DNA from: Chitinophaga niabensis
GTDB lineage: Bacteria; Bacteroidota; Bacteroidia; Chitinophagales; Chitinophagaceae
Direction: 5' to 3'
DNA length: 64,000 nt
Assembly (NCBI GenBank): GCA_017849435.1
Contig: JAFIGY010000022.1
Coordinates: forward strand, 211,821 to 275,820
Part shown: piece after piece, positions 53,516 through 61,952 of the stretch
Position numbering within the stretch: the first letter of the stretch is position 1
Layout: every line of letters begins with the position of its first letter
Program-made: the position numbers and the translations under genes
Notes under the pieces: model-generated
What the model saw: only the letters and a program-made list of their open reading frames with translations
Database searches by the model: none
Told to the model about the DNA's origin: nothing

Positions 53516-54514
53516 ATGCCAGCAACGTACACTGTGAGCTTGTACAGCACCGCACACCGCCTGCACGCGCTTCATCGCCGGCTTCGGCAGCAGGAAAAGT
53601 ACATCCGGGAGCAACTGCCTCCTATCCTGCGGGCGTTTGAAGAGGGCCAGCAGGGAAAATTCTCCGGGAAATCCGTTAAAAGGATGATCAAATACTGGCA
53701 ATTATCGCTCAATGTTATTTGCGACAGTCTGTACCGGCTCACCGGCCGTGAGCTGAGTGAAGATGAGCAGTACCGGATCATATTGTTCGGTATTCTCGGT
53801 CCGTTGTACGACGATCTTTTCGACGACGGAATACTCGATCATCCGCAGATCGAGGCATTCACGCTGGAACCGGAGGGGTTTGTGGCCGAGGGGTTCGAAC
53901 AGTATGCCGTGAAACAGGCATATCTGCAACTGCTCGCAAAAGTACCGCAACGGCAGCATGTGATCCGTCATCTTCACGAGGTTTTCCTATGGCAGAAAGC
54001 CTCCCTGCAGCAGATGCAGAACACTATCGGCGAAGAAGAGCTCTACCGGATCACTTACGAAAAAAGCTATTGTTCCTTCCTGCTCTGTTATTCCATCCTC
54101 GATCACTATCCCGAACCTGCAATACTGGAAATGCTGTACCCCGCCGCCGGGCTCCTGCAACTGACCAATGATATCTTTGATGTTTATAAGGATATTCAGG
54201 GAGGTATTTATACCGTTCCCAATCTTTACCGGGATTTCGACAAACTTCGCAGCAGGTTCATGAGCGATGTGGCACAACTGAACCAAAGGCTGCAACAGTT
54301 ACCCTATCAAACCCGGGAAAAGAAAATATTCGGGATTACTATTCATGCACTTCATGCCATGGGCTGCATCGCCATGGAGCAGCTGCAGAAAACCACCCGG
54401 GATGTGGCAGCCCTCACCGAGCTCAGCCGGGAACAGCTTGTTTGCGATATGGACAGTTTCTTCCAGAAAGTCAGGTGGATCAGGCAGGTACAATACCTGG
54501 TGAACTACGGCTGA
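53516..54514 (+). CDS. Class I isoprenoid-synthase-like protein
   Basis: A 332-residue, all-helical cytoplasmic protein. Two acidic motifs stand where class I terpene synthases and prenyltransferases bind magnesium-diphosphate. The first is DDLFDD (residues 99-104, preceded by ILGPLY). The second is LTNDIFDVYKD (216-226), which resembles an NSE/DTE or second Asp-rich motif, followed by IQGGIYTVPN. Their separation of about 115 residues fits the fold. Overall similarity to named terpene cyclases is not obvious, so whether it makes, cyclises or transfers a prenyl chain is unknown. It has no biosynthetic neighbours. Confidence 0.7.
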   Translation: MPATYTVSLYSTAHRLHALHRRLRQQEKYIREQLPPILRAFEEGQQGKFSGKSVKRMIKYWQLSLNVICDSLYRLTGRELSEDEQYRIILFGILGPLYDDLFDDGILDHPQIEAFTLEPEGFVAEGFEQYAVKQAYLQLLAKVPQRQHVIRHLHEVFLWQKASLQQMQNTIGEEELYRITYEKSYCSFLLCYSILDHYPEPAILEMLYPAAGLLQLTNDIFDVYKDIQGGIYTVPNLYRDFDKLRSRFMSDVAQLNQRLQQLPYQTREKKIFGITIHALHAMGCIAMEQLQKTTRDVAALTELSREQLVCDMDSFFQKVRWIRQVQYLVNYG

Positions 54515-54609
54515 TCCCCTGATGTCAATCAGATACTCCCCTAATGGCCGTCATACATCCTCCCCTCACATCATGGTACTTTTGGAAGAAAGTGGAAAAA
54601 TAAAGCATA

Positions 54610-54990
54610 ATGAGGAACGGAAAACTAGGAATGCTGATTGCGGAAAATGAGTCATGGCGAAGCAGTATTAAGTTTCTGGAAGAACAGAACATACGTTTCA
54701 AAACGCAGCTGGCAGATATCCTGAGTAAGGATGGTCATGTTCCCGGGCTTGATCAGTTGGAGGATTTCCAGAACAGGTTCATTAAAATGGATGAGCAGAT
54801 AAGCCTGGTCAGGCATGAGGTAAGGGAACAGCTTTACCAGTTGCAGCAATTTTCCCGTGGAAACAGCCTTCAATACAGGAGGGCTATTGAATTGCAGGAA
54901 GGGTTGAAAGTAAAAGTGCACATACTACATGAAAACTTCCGGAAACTTAGAACGGAGTTCAACATATACCTGCAATCCAATGTACACTAG
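54610..54990 (+). CDS. Hypothetical coiled-coil protein
   Basis: A 126-residue, largely helical protein with heptad-like repeats (LEEQNIRFKTQLADIL, MDEQISLVRHEVREQLYQLQ, LQEGLKVKVHILHENFRKL). No signal peptide or membrane span. Its stop overlaps the convergent REC-CRP gene by 4 bp. It is transcribed towards the signalling genes but on the opposite strand. A role as partner of that module is possible but unsupported. No family recognised. Confidence 0.65.
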   Translation: MRNGKLGMLIAENESWRSSIKFLEEQNIRFKTQLADILSKDGHVPGLDQLEDFQNRFIKMDEQISLVRHEVREQLYQLQQFSRGNSLQYRRAIELQEGLKVKVHILHENFRKLRTEFNIYLQSNVH

Positions 54991-56045
54991 CAAATCATGT
55001 TTGCCAGTTTCTTTTCATTGATGATCACGATCGCTCCTTCCCTGATATCGATGAGTTTTTCCTCTCTGAAGTCACCGAGGGTACGGATAAGGGATTCCGT
55101 AGCAGTGCCGGCAATAGTGGCCAGATTATCCCGGCTGATGTCAATAGTGAAAGGGGTTTCCGGTTGCTGATTATATTTCCGGTTTAGGTTCATCAACGCT
55201 TCTGCCACCTTCTTCCGGAGGGAATTATATGCCAGGCCCAGGAGTTGCTGCTCTTTATTGGAAACGTTCCTTGCCAGCATCCGGATAAATTGAAAAGCAA
55301 CTTCCTGGTTACTGTTGAGCAGTTCTTCAAAATCTTCTCTTGGAATAACCGCTATTTCACATTCTTCCATGGCTTCCGCTGTATCTTTATATACGGTGCC
55401 TTCCAACAGGGCAACATATCCCAGAAAATCGCCGGCATTGTATAGCTCCACTACCAGTTCCTTTCCATCCTCATTCCTTTTAAAGGTCTTTACTTTTCCT
55501 CTTTGAACATAATACAGGCGGAGCGGGTGATTCCCTTCCATATAGATCACCTGCTTCTTCTTATACCTGTCCACATTCCTTCCATCGGCAAGTGACTGCA
55601 GGTTGATTTTCCCCGTGGCCTCCTGCATGAGTTGATGAAGCCCCTGCAGATTGGCAGGGAAATTTTGTTTTTTGACATCTGCTTTCCTGAGGCGCCCTTC
55701 CACGGCATGAAGGAGATCCGTACCACTGAAGGGCTTGGTGATATAGTCGTCTGCCCCCATCTCCATTCCTTTCCGGAAATCGCTCCTTTCTGTTTTGGCA
55801 GTCAAAAAGATGAATGGAATTTCTCTTGTTTTTGGATTTTTTTGTAACATATGCAACACACCGTATCCATCCAGTACCGGCATCATGATATCACAGATCA
55901 CCAGGTCCGGATGATGCTCCAATGCCTGTTCCACTCCTTTTTTCCCATTTTCCGCAGTCAAAACCGAATATCCGGCGAGCTCAAGTATTTCCGCGGTATT
56001 CTCACGGATTTCTCCGTTGTCTTCAATTAAAAGAATTGTTTTCAT
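54987..56045 (-). CDS. Receiver-CRP fusion response regulator
   Basis: A 352-residue protein with three parts. A receiver domain (1-120) has phospho-acceptor Asp52 (ICDIMMPVLDG) and Lys104 (ITKPF). A cyclic-nucleotide-binding-like beta-roll (about 150-260) includes YVQRGKVKTFKRNEDGKE and YNAGDFLGYVALLEG. A CRP-type winged helix (about 275-345) has the recognition segment TATESLIRTL (E317-S-x-x-R321), the Glu/Arg pair used by CRP and FNR to read TGA half-sites. The roll lacks the full cAMP-binding signature and cysteines for an Fe-S cluster, so control is probably by phosphorylation. It overlaps the histidine kinase gene by 23 bp. Confidence 0.9.
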   Translation of the reverse strand: MKTILLIEDNGEIRENTAEILELAGYSVLTAENGKKGVEQALEHHPDLVICDIMMPVLDGYGVLHMLQKNPKTREIPFIFLTAKTERSDFRKGMEMGADDYITKPFSGTDLLHAVEGRLRKADVKKQNFPANLQGLHQLMQEATGKINLQSLADGRNVDRYKKKQVIYMEGNHPLRLYYVQRGKVKTFKRNEDGKELVVELYNAGDFLGYVALLEGTVYKDTAEAMEECEIAVIPREDFEELLNSNQEVAFQFIRMLARNVSNKEQQLLGLAYNSLRKKVAEALMNLNRKYNQQPETPFTIDISRDNLATIAGTATESLIRTLGDFREEKLIDIREGAIVIINEKKLANMIC

Positions 56046-57612
56046 GATAGCCTGTTACTTTATTCAAAGGAAATACAATCGTAAAAGTAGTGCCTTTTTC
56101 CAGTTCACTGTTACAGGAAATATGGCCGTTCATCAGTTCACTGTATTTGCTGACGATATGAAGCCCCAATCCCGTACCCTGAATGTTTGCCGCATTGGCG
56201 CCACGGAAAAAACGCTCGAACAAATGCTGTTGGTCTTCTTTCGACATCCCGATACCCTGATCTTTTACTTCCAGGCTGAAGGCATCGCCTTTGTTTGCTG
56301 TGCGCAGATGAACCCGGGAATGGGCAGGTGAGAATTTGACGGCATTCACGAGCAGATTCATAATAATATGACGTAACAGCGTAGGGTCTAATGCTATTTC
56401 AGGATCGCCGGTATGCTCATATTCCACATGCTGGCCCTCTTTCAAAAGTCCCTGCACCTCCTGTATCATATCAGCGATCTGTTCTGGAACATTGAAATTC
56501 ATCATGCGCACCTGTATCTTCCCTTCTTCGATCTTGCCTACAGACAGAAAATCATTCAGTATGTCCGTGAGCAGGTTCACAGAACTAACGATCCGCTGCA
56601 GGTGCCGGTTACGCTTAGGCTGGTCTGCCTCTGCCGCATATTGTTTAACGAGGAATGCAGAAGACAGGATCGTGCTAAGGGGTGTACGGAATTCATGGGA
56701 TGCCATGGAAACGAAACGGGATTTCAATTCTCCCAGTTCCTTTTCCCGACCCAGCGCCACCATCAGCTCTTCCTTGGATAGTTCCAGTTGCTCAAGCGCT
56801 TTCCTGAGCTGTAAGGTACGGTCTTCCACCATCTGCTCGAGTTCCGTATTCAACTTCTCAATCTCTTCTTCCGCTTTTTTCCGGAGCGTGATATTATTGA
56901 TATAGGCGATTACAAATGCACCTTCCTCATTGTGATAGTGGCTCAGGCTTATTTCCACCGGGAACTCTGTGCCATTACTGCGCACTGCATAAAGATCCAT
57001 GCCAATCCCCATCGGTCTGTTCTGTGGATGGCGGTTATAACGGTTCCTGTGCCCGATGTGTTTTTCATGGAATCGCCTGGGCAGGAGTTGTTCCACCTTT
57101 TTCCCCAACAGTTCCTCCCGCCGGTAACCAAATTCCGTTAATGCAAAATCGTTGATCATAACGATCTCCCCTTGTTCATTGGCTACAATGATCCCCAGGC
57201 TGGCATAATCAAACAGGGCTCCGAAACGCTGCAACTCTTTTTCTATTTGCTGGCGGTAATGAAGCACGGAGCCAATGTCAGACATTCGGAAAAAACAGTA
57301 GCTATGATTATTGTAACGGAAAAGGAGATTTTCATAGGTGCAGCGGACCGTTTCCCCCTTTTTATTCATCCAGGTGATCTCCTCCTGAATGCCAACACCC
57401 GTCTGGTTATAACCGATCTGATTGCTATCGAGTACTGATGCCGCCTCCAATATGTCTTCTGTCTCAAGCATCTTCATACCGGCCTCATTCATGTAGATCA
57501 GCTTCCCGTCCTTCATGTCCCTGATCCCTACCAGCCCTGAATGCCTTTCCATAATAGCCGCAAATATGGATAGCTGAAAACCTTCGTTGAGGTGATTTGT
57601 CAATGTAGTCAT
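56023..57612 (-). CDS. PAS-domain sensor histidine kinase
   Basis: A 529-residue cytoplasmic kinase without membrane spans. Two PAS regions (about 12-110 and 125-245; second with ASLGIIVANEQGEIVMINDF, REELLGKKVEQLLPRRFHEK and VRSNGTEFPVEISLSHYH) lead through a coiled coil to HisKA (HEFRTPLSTILSS) and HATPase (HIIMNLLVNAVKFS, DQGIGMSKED, GTGLGLHIVSKY). Cytoplasmic PAS kinases often sense redox state, oxygen or ligands. No heme-ligand pattern can be proven here. It is the natural partner of the overlapping REC-CRP gene and has its own promoter at 57651-57682. Confidence 0.93.
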   Translation of the reverse strand: MTTLTNHLNEGFQLSIFAAIMERHSGLVGIRDMKDGKLIYMNEAGMKMLETEDILEAASVLDSNQIGYNQTGVGIQEEITWMNKKGETVRCTYENLLFRYNNHSYCFFRMSDIGSVLHYRQQIEKELQRFGALFDYASLGIIVANEQGEIVMINDFALTEFGYRREELLGKKVEQLLPRRFHEKHIGHRNRYNRHPQNRPMGIGMDLYAVRSNGTEFPVEISLSHYHNEEGAFVIAYINNITLRKKAEEEIEKLNTELEQMVEDRTLQLRKALEQLELSKEELMVALGREKELGELKSRFVSMASHEFRTPLSTILSSAFLVKQYAAEADQPKRNRHLQRIVSSVNLLTDILNDFLSVGKIEEGKIQVRMMNFNVPEQIADMIQEVQGLLKEGQHVEYEHTGDPEIALDPTLLRHIIMNLLVNAVKFSPAHSRVHLRTANKGDAFSLEVKDQGIGMSKEDQQHLFERFFRGANAANIQGTGLGLHIVSKYSELMNGHISCNSELEKGTTFTIVFPLNKVTGYHENNSFN

Positions 57613-57650
57613 TTAATGTCCGGCTATTACAAGTGTATTAGAAACTGTCT

Positions 57651-57682
57651 GAAAGGTAAGTATTTTATATGTTTACATCAAA
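57651..57682 (-). promoter_or_regulatory. Promoter of the histidine kinase/REC-CRP operon
   Basis: Minus strand: TTTG (57682-57679), a 20-bp spacer and TACCTTTC (57658-57651), one mismatch to TAnnTTTG. The start would be near 57644, leaving a leader of about 32 nt. Confidence 0.6.
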
Positions 57683-57732
57683 GCAATCGCTTCAAAGCCC
57701 GGCAAATTTGTGGCCGTTTGACTCCCTGCCAT

Positions 57733-57746
57733 ATGACAGCTGTCAT
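57733..57746. promoter_or_regulatory. CRP/FNR-like palindromic operator
   Basis: ATGACAGCTGTCAT is a perfect 14-bp palindrome with half-sites TGAC/GTCA in the N4 spacing of FNR/DNR boxes (TTGAC-N4-GTCAA type). It is centred about 62 bp upstream of the predicted start of the USP gene, a class I activator position, and about 95 bp upstream of the kinase start. The REC-CRP protein encoded in this divergon is the obvious candidate to bind it. Confidence 0.55.
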
Positions 57747-57767
57747 GCAATTCCATGACCCTCATCA

Positions 57768-57798
57768 TTTCCGGTTTTGCCCGATCCTGATATACTTG
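57768..57798 (+). promoter_or_regulatory. Promoter of the universal stress protein gene
   Basis: TTTC (57768-57771), a 19-bp spacer and TATACTTG (57791-57798), each element one mismatch from TTTG and TAnnTTTG. The start would be near 57802, 18 bp before the ATG. The imperfect elements fit an activator-dependent promoter. Confidence 0.5.
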
Positions 57799-57819
57799 TG
57801 CAGCGATTAAAATGATATT

Positions 57820-58500
57820 ATGAAAAGGATTCTTGCCATATTAGATGCATCACATTTCCCGGATACTGAACTCCGCAGTTTTCATTATATGGCCGGGCTC
57901 TCCGGGGGAGAGCTTACGGAGATCTTCCTGGAAGATATCGTTGCGGGGAGTAACAACGGCATTCCTGTTGCTACAGTTGTTACCGAGAGCCGGTTCGCAG
58001 ACCTGTTGCTCATTAATCAGCAAACTTCTTTTGCAGAACTCGCAAGCAGCCAGCCTCCGGAATTTGTGAAAGATACACTCACTGAAGCAGAATGCCCGGT
58101 TATGATCGTTCCGGAAAATACGGCTCCGGTGAACGAAATTATTTTCACCTACAATGGCACACATTCATCCATGTATGCGATCCGCCAGTTTACACAACTA
58201 TTCCCCTCCCTTTCCGATATTCCGGCACAGGTTGTTTATGTAATCGAAAACGGCAACGGAGAGATACCGGATAAAAAATTGCTGACAGCATATATGGAAC
58301 AGCACTACAGGCATGTCAGCTACACGGTTATGGAAGGAGAGCCTGCACCGGCACTCCTTGGACTTCTGCTGCATAAAAGGAATTGCATTGTATGCATGGG
58401 CGCCTATGGACGAAGCAAAGTCTCCCGTTTCTTCCATCACAGTCATGCCGACAGTATCCTGCGGATGTTTAATGTCCCCATGTTTATTACCCATCCCTGA
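57820..58500 (+). CDS. Universal stress protein family protein
   Basis: A 226-residue protein. The second half is a UspA domain (about 105-226) with NEIIFTYNGTHSSMYAIRQF and the C-terminal MGAYGRSKVSRFFHHSHADS. The usual ATP-binding pattern G-x2-G-x9-G-(S/T) is changed at the third Gly (His), so nucleotide binding is doubtful. The first half (LAILDASHFPDTELRSFHYM, TLTEAECPVMIVPE) is a shortened UspA-like repeat. Divergent from a kinase/REC-CRP operon, with a CRP-like palindrome between, it is a probable target of that regulator. Confidence 0.85.
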   Translation: MKRILAILDASHFPDTELRSFHYMAGLSGGELTEIFLEDIVAGSNNGIPVATVVTESRFADLLLINQQTSFAELASSQPPEFVKDTLTEAECPVMIVPENTAPVNEIIFTYNGTHSSMYAIRQFTQLFPSLSDIPAQVVYVIENGNGEIPDKKLLTAYMEQHYRHVSYTVMEGEPAPALLGLLLHKRNCIVCMGAYGRSKVSRFFHHSHADSILRMFNVPMFITHP

Positions 58501-58748
58501 AGAGCCAATGTGCTAAAAATAAAAAACGATAAAGGAAACCAGCCGTATGGACACGCTCCAACTAAACCAGAGGCGTACATTACAATGACAAACGGCACAT
58601 CAGCTTTAAATAGTTTGTCAACTTCCGGTTAATATTCTGATTTTCTTTCAATTGTTATGAAAATGTTGTAATATTAGTAGTGTATGATATAGCGATCCCG
58701 AATTCCAATTGACCCATATGTAGATCACCAAAATCATCCACATCCATT

Positions 58749-61070
58749 ATGAAAAGAATTCCCTTATTGGCAATAGCCTTGCTCTGCCTCTGCCATGCTT
58801 ATGCCCAACAGGCCAGAATGGGCCGGGTATTTGACCTATACACACTTTCACCGGTTAAGAACGCTGATGTTTACGCAAATGGCAAACTATACTCTGTTAC
58901 GGATGCCAATGGTTATTTCAGTTACGAATGCGCCGGATGCACACTAACAATAAAAGCATCCGGCTACGAACCGCTGACCCTGCAGGCGAGGGACGGCAAC
59001 ACTCTCCTGACCGTAGGTTTAACGGCTGCCTCCTATAATCTCAATGAAATAACGGTGAGTGCCGTAAAACCCGGTGCCAATCTGCTACAGCCGCGATCCG
59101 TGGGTATACTTACCCGGCAGGATCTCCAGCGGAATGACGGACTGTTCCTCGAAAACACCCTGAACCTGATACCTGGCATACGCATGGAAAAAAGGACCAT
59201 GGCCGGCGGACAACGCATTACCATCCGGGGGTACGGGAATGGCACCAACTTCAACGGCACCGGCTATAAGTCCTATCTCAACGGCATCCCTGTCACAGAT
59301 GCAGAAGGCAGCACCATCCTTGACGATATCGATTTCTCCGTTCTGGGACGGGTGGAAGTTATCAAGGGTCCCGCTTCCAGTTTGTATGGCAGTGGCATCG
59401 GCGGAGTGCTCAAAATGTATACGGCCAAACCGGCCTGCTATGGCACCAGCATCCTGCAGGAAGCGCTGGCCGGCAGCTATGGGCTCTTCCGGACTAACAC
59501 CCGTATATCGCACGCGGGAAATAAATCTTCCATTATGCTGAATTATGGACATCAGAATTATGACAGTTACCGCATCCAAAGCGCGTCTAAAAAAGATTTT
59601 GTTTCCTTCATCGGCGATTTCACCCCGAATGAAAAACAGGTATTCTCCGTTTATGCAGCTTATAATAACTCCCGGGATCAGTTAGCCGGGCAGCTGGACA
59701 GTATCCAGTTTGCACAAAAGAAAGATACCGGTGAGGTGCCTTATCTGAAGAACAATGGTTACGTGGCTTTCGAGACTTACCGTGCCGGATTGTCCCATCA
59801 ATACAGCTTTTCACCTCACATCAATAATACCACCAGTGCTTTTTTTGGAGGATATAAACAATCCCAGGCCTTTGCCGTTGGCTTCTCTTCTAACATGACG
59901 CAGAACTTCGGAGCGCGAACGGCTTTCGGTTTCAACTTCTATGGCAGGCGGGTATCGCTGAACGGTACGATTGGCGCGGAATTCCAGAAAACGAATTCGT
60001 TCAGGAAGAGTTACGGACTCACCAATAGTGTGTTGGGCGGTCTTAGTGGCGACCTGGAGCTGTCCACCATGCAATACAGCCTTTTCACCCAATGGGAACT
60101 GAAGTTGCCGGAGGGATTTTTGATCACCGCGGGTCTTAGCAATAATTATATTGAATATGGTATTGACGACCGGCTTACGAATTCCGCCAATCCCACTCAT
60201 AAGGACCAGTCCGGGCGCAAGGTCTTCACCCCTGTGCTCACGCCACAGATCAGCATACTCAAGTCACTGAGTGATGCAATATCCGTATATGCCGGTGTAA
60301 GCAGGGGTTATTCTCCACCCGTATCCGGCCAGGTGGTCATTCCCCAGATCAGCCAGGTGAACACCGGTCTGCGGCCGGAAAAAGCCGTGCAGTATGAAGC
60401 AGGTACCAAGGGCAGTTTGTTGCGCAAGCAGCTTTCCTTCCAGCTGGCCGTATTTGATATGGAGATCAGGGATAAACTTACGTCCCAGGCCATAACAGGC
60501 AGTAACGGTACTGTGCTCTACACAATGGCCACCAATGCCGGCGGACAACAAAACCAGGGAATGGAAGTGGACCTCGCTTACACCATCACGCCCCGTTCAT
60601 CCACCGTTTTCTCCCTCATCCGCCCGTTCCTCACCTACACCTATTCTCACTTTACCTATAAACAATTCAAAAGTGACAATAACAACAACGAGAAAACCAT
60701 CGACTACAGCGGCAGGAACGCTTCCGGTGTACCGCCCCACCTGTTCAACGCTGGCGTGGATATCGTTACCCGGCCAGGGTTTTACCTGAACACGACCTGG
60801 CAGTATGTGGACAAGATGCCGATCACTTATGACAACGCTCACTATGCAGACGCCTATACGTTGCTACAGTCCAAACTCGGATATCGTCATGATTTTGGAA
60901 AACATTTTAACCTCGATGTATTTGCCGGCGGTCATAACCTGACCGGCAGCCGGTATTATACCATGGTATTCCTCAACGCCAACTTCAGTGCGGCTTCTCC
61001 AAACATTTACCTGCCCGGTCCCTATACCGCCACATGGTACGGCGGATGTCACCTCACCTATAAATTCTAA
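58749..61070 (+). CDS. TonB-dependent receptor of a heme-type import operon
   Basis: A 773-residue outer-membrane receptor. A signal peptide (LLCLCHAYAQ) is followed by a carboxypeptidase-like regulatory beta-domain (about 22-95; DANGYFSYECAGCTLTIKAS with a C-x2-C), a plug (about 100-230; QRITIRGYGNGTNFNGTGY, RVEVIKGPASSLYGSGIGG) and a barrel ending in Phe. The HmuTUV genes follow in the same operon, so heme or a related iron chelate is the likely cargo. It belongs to the FecA/ShuA-like rather than the SusC group, as no SusD is present. hmuT follows after 9 bp. Confidence 0.9.
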   Translation: MKRIPLLAIALLCLCHAYAQQARMGRVFDLYTLSPVKNADVYANGKLYSVTDANGYFSYECAGCTLTIKASGYEPLTLQARDGNTLLTVGLTAASYNLNEITVSAVKPGANLLQPRSVGILTRQDLQRNDGLFLENTLNLIPGIRMEKRTMAGGQRITIRGYGNGTNFNGTGYKSYLNGIPVTDAEGSTILDDIDFSVLGRVEVIKGPASSLYGSGIGGVLKMYTAKPACYGTSILQEALAGSYGLFRTNTRISHAGNKSSIMLNYGHQNYDSYRIQSASKKDFVSFIGDFTPNEKQVFSVYAAYNNSRDQLAGQLDSIQFAQKKDTGEVPYLKNNGYVAFETYRAGLSHQYSFSPHINNTTSAFFGGYKQSQAFAVGFSSNMTQNFGARTAFGFNFYGRRVSLNGTIGAEFQKTNSFRKSYGLTNSVLGGLSGDLELSTMQYSLFTQWELKLPEGFLITAGLSNNYIEYGIDDRLTNSANPTHKDQSGRKVFTPVLTPQISILKSLSDAISVYAGVSRGYSPPVSGQVVIPQISQVNTGLRPEKAVQYEAGTKGSLLRKQLSFQLAVFDMEIRDKLTSQAITGSNGTVLYTMATNAGGQQNQGMEVDLAYTITPRSSTVFSLIRPFLTYTYSHFTYKQFKSDNNNNEKTIDYSGRNASGVPPHLFNAGVDIVTRPGFYLNTTWQYVDKMPITYDNAHYADAYTLLQSKLGYRHDFGKHFNLDVFAGGHNLTGSRYYTMVFLNANFSAASPNIYLPGPYTATWYGGCHLTYKF

Positions 61071-61079
61071 ACAAGCGGT

Positions 61080-61952
61080 ATGAAAAGAATATACCTCCTC
61101 CCTCTGCTGCTCCTCTGTGCCTGTGGCCGGTTTGGCCATCAGAACGGGCATGGGACGGACAGTACACGCATCGTATGCCTCGCCAAACAGTACAACGAAG
61201 TGATCTATGCGCTGGGGACAGAAAAGAACCTCGTTGCAGTGGACCTTTCCAGCACCTATCCTCCTGCCATCAAATCATTACCCACTGTGGGCTATCACCG
61301 GGCATTAAGCGCGGAAGGCATCATTGCGCAAAATCCCACGCTCGTAATCCATGACAACAACATCGGACCGGAACCGGTGATGCGGCAGCTGGAGCAAATG
61401 AAGATACCCATGAAAACCTTTGCTGACAGTGTTTTCACGATTGAGCAGGATAAAGCCATGATCCGGCAGCTCGGCGCTTATTTCAGCAGGGAAAAGCAGG
61501 CGGACAGCCTCTGCCGGCAGCTGGATTCGGATATGGAACACGCCCTGGCCGAAGCGCGGCAATACAGTGATACTCCCAAAGTGGTGATCATTCATTTCGG
61601 CCGTGCCATGAATATTTATCTTGCCATCACACAGAAAAGCACGGCGGCTAAAATGATACGATGGGCCGGAGGGGTTATTCCCATATCCGGAGATAAAGGC
61701 ATGCAGCAGGTGTCTCCGGAGCTGATCGCACAGGCTGATCCGGATGTGATCCTGTTGACGGACTTTGGATACGACCGGCTGGGCTCCGCAGAGAAAGTGA
61801 AAGAACTGCCGGGTGTGGCCGGTACAAAAGCCGCACGCAATAACCGCATCTACCGGATAGAGGAACATGATATCATTTATCTCGGTCCCCGTACCGGCGC
61901 CAATGTACTGGCTTTCCAAAAACTGATCCATGCGGGACCGGCAGCACAGTAA
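61080..61952 (+). CDS. hmuT: Heme ABC transporter substrate-binding lipoprotein
   Basis: A 290-residue periplasmic binding protein of the TroA/BtuF fold with a lipobox (LLLLCACGR, Cys15). Seen: IVCLAKQYNEVIYALGTEKN, VGYHRALSAEG with Tyr72 at the position of the heme-coordinating Tyr in HmuT/ShuT, and the C-terminal KAARNNRIYRIEEHD. The GY-x-R-x-LS-x-EG motif separates HmuT from cobalamin-binding BtuF. Its stop overlaps the permease start by 23 bp. Confidence 0.85.
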   Translation: MKRIYLLPLLLLCACGRFGHQNGHGTDSTRIVCLAKQYNEVIYALGTEKNLVAVDLSSTYPPAIKSLPTVGYHRALSAEGIIAQNPTLVIHDNNIGPEPVMRQLEQMKIPMKTFADSVFTIEQDKAMIRQLGAYFSREKQADSLCRQLDSDMEHALAEARQYSDTPKVVIIHFGRAMNIYLAITQKSTAAKMIRWAGGVIPISGDKGMQQVSPELIAQADPDVILLTDFGYDRLGSAEKVKELPGVAGTKAARNNRIYRIEEHDIIYLGPRTGANVLAFQKLIHAGPAAQ

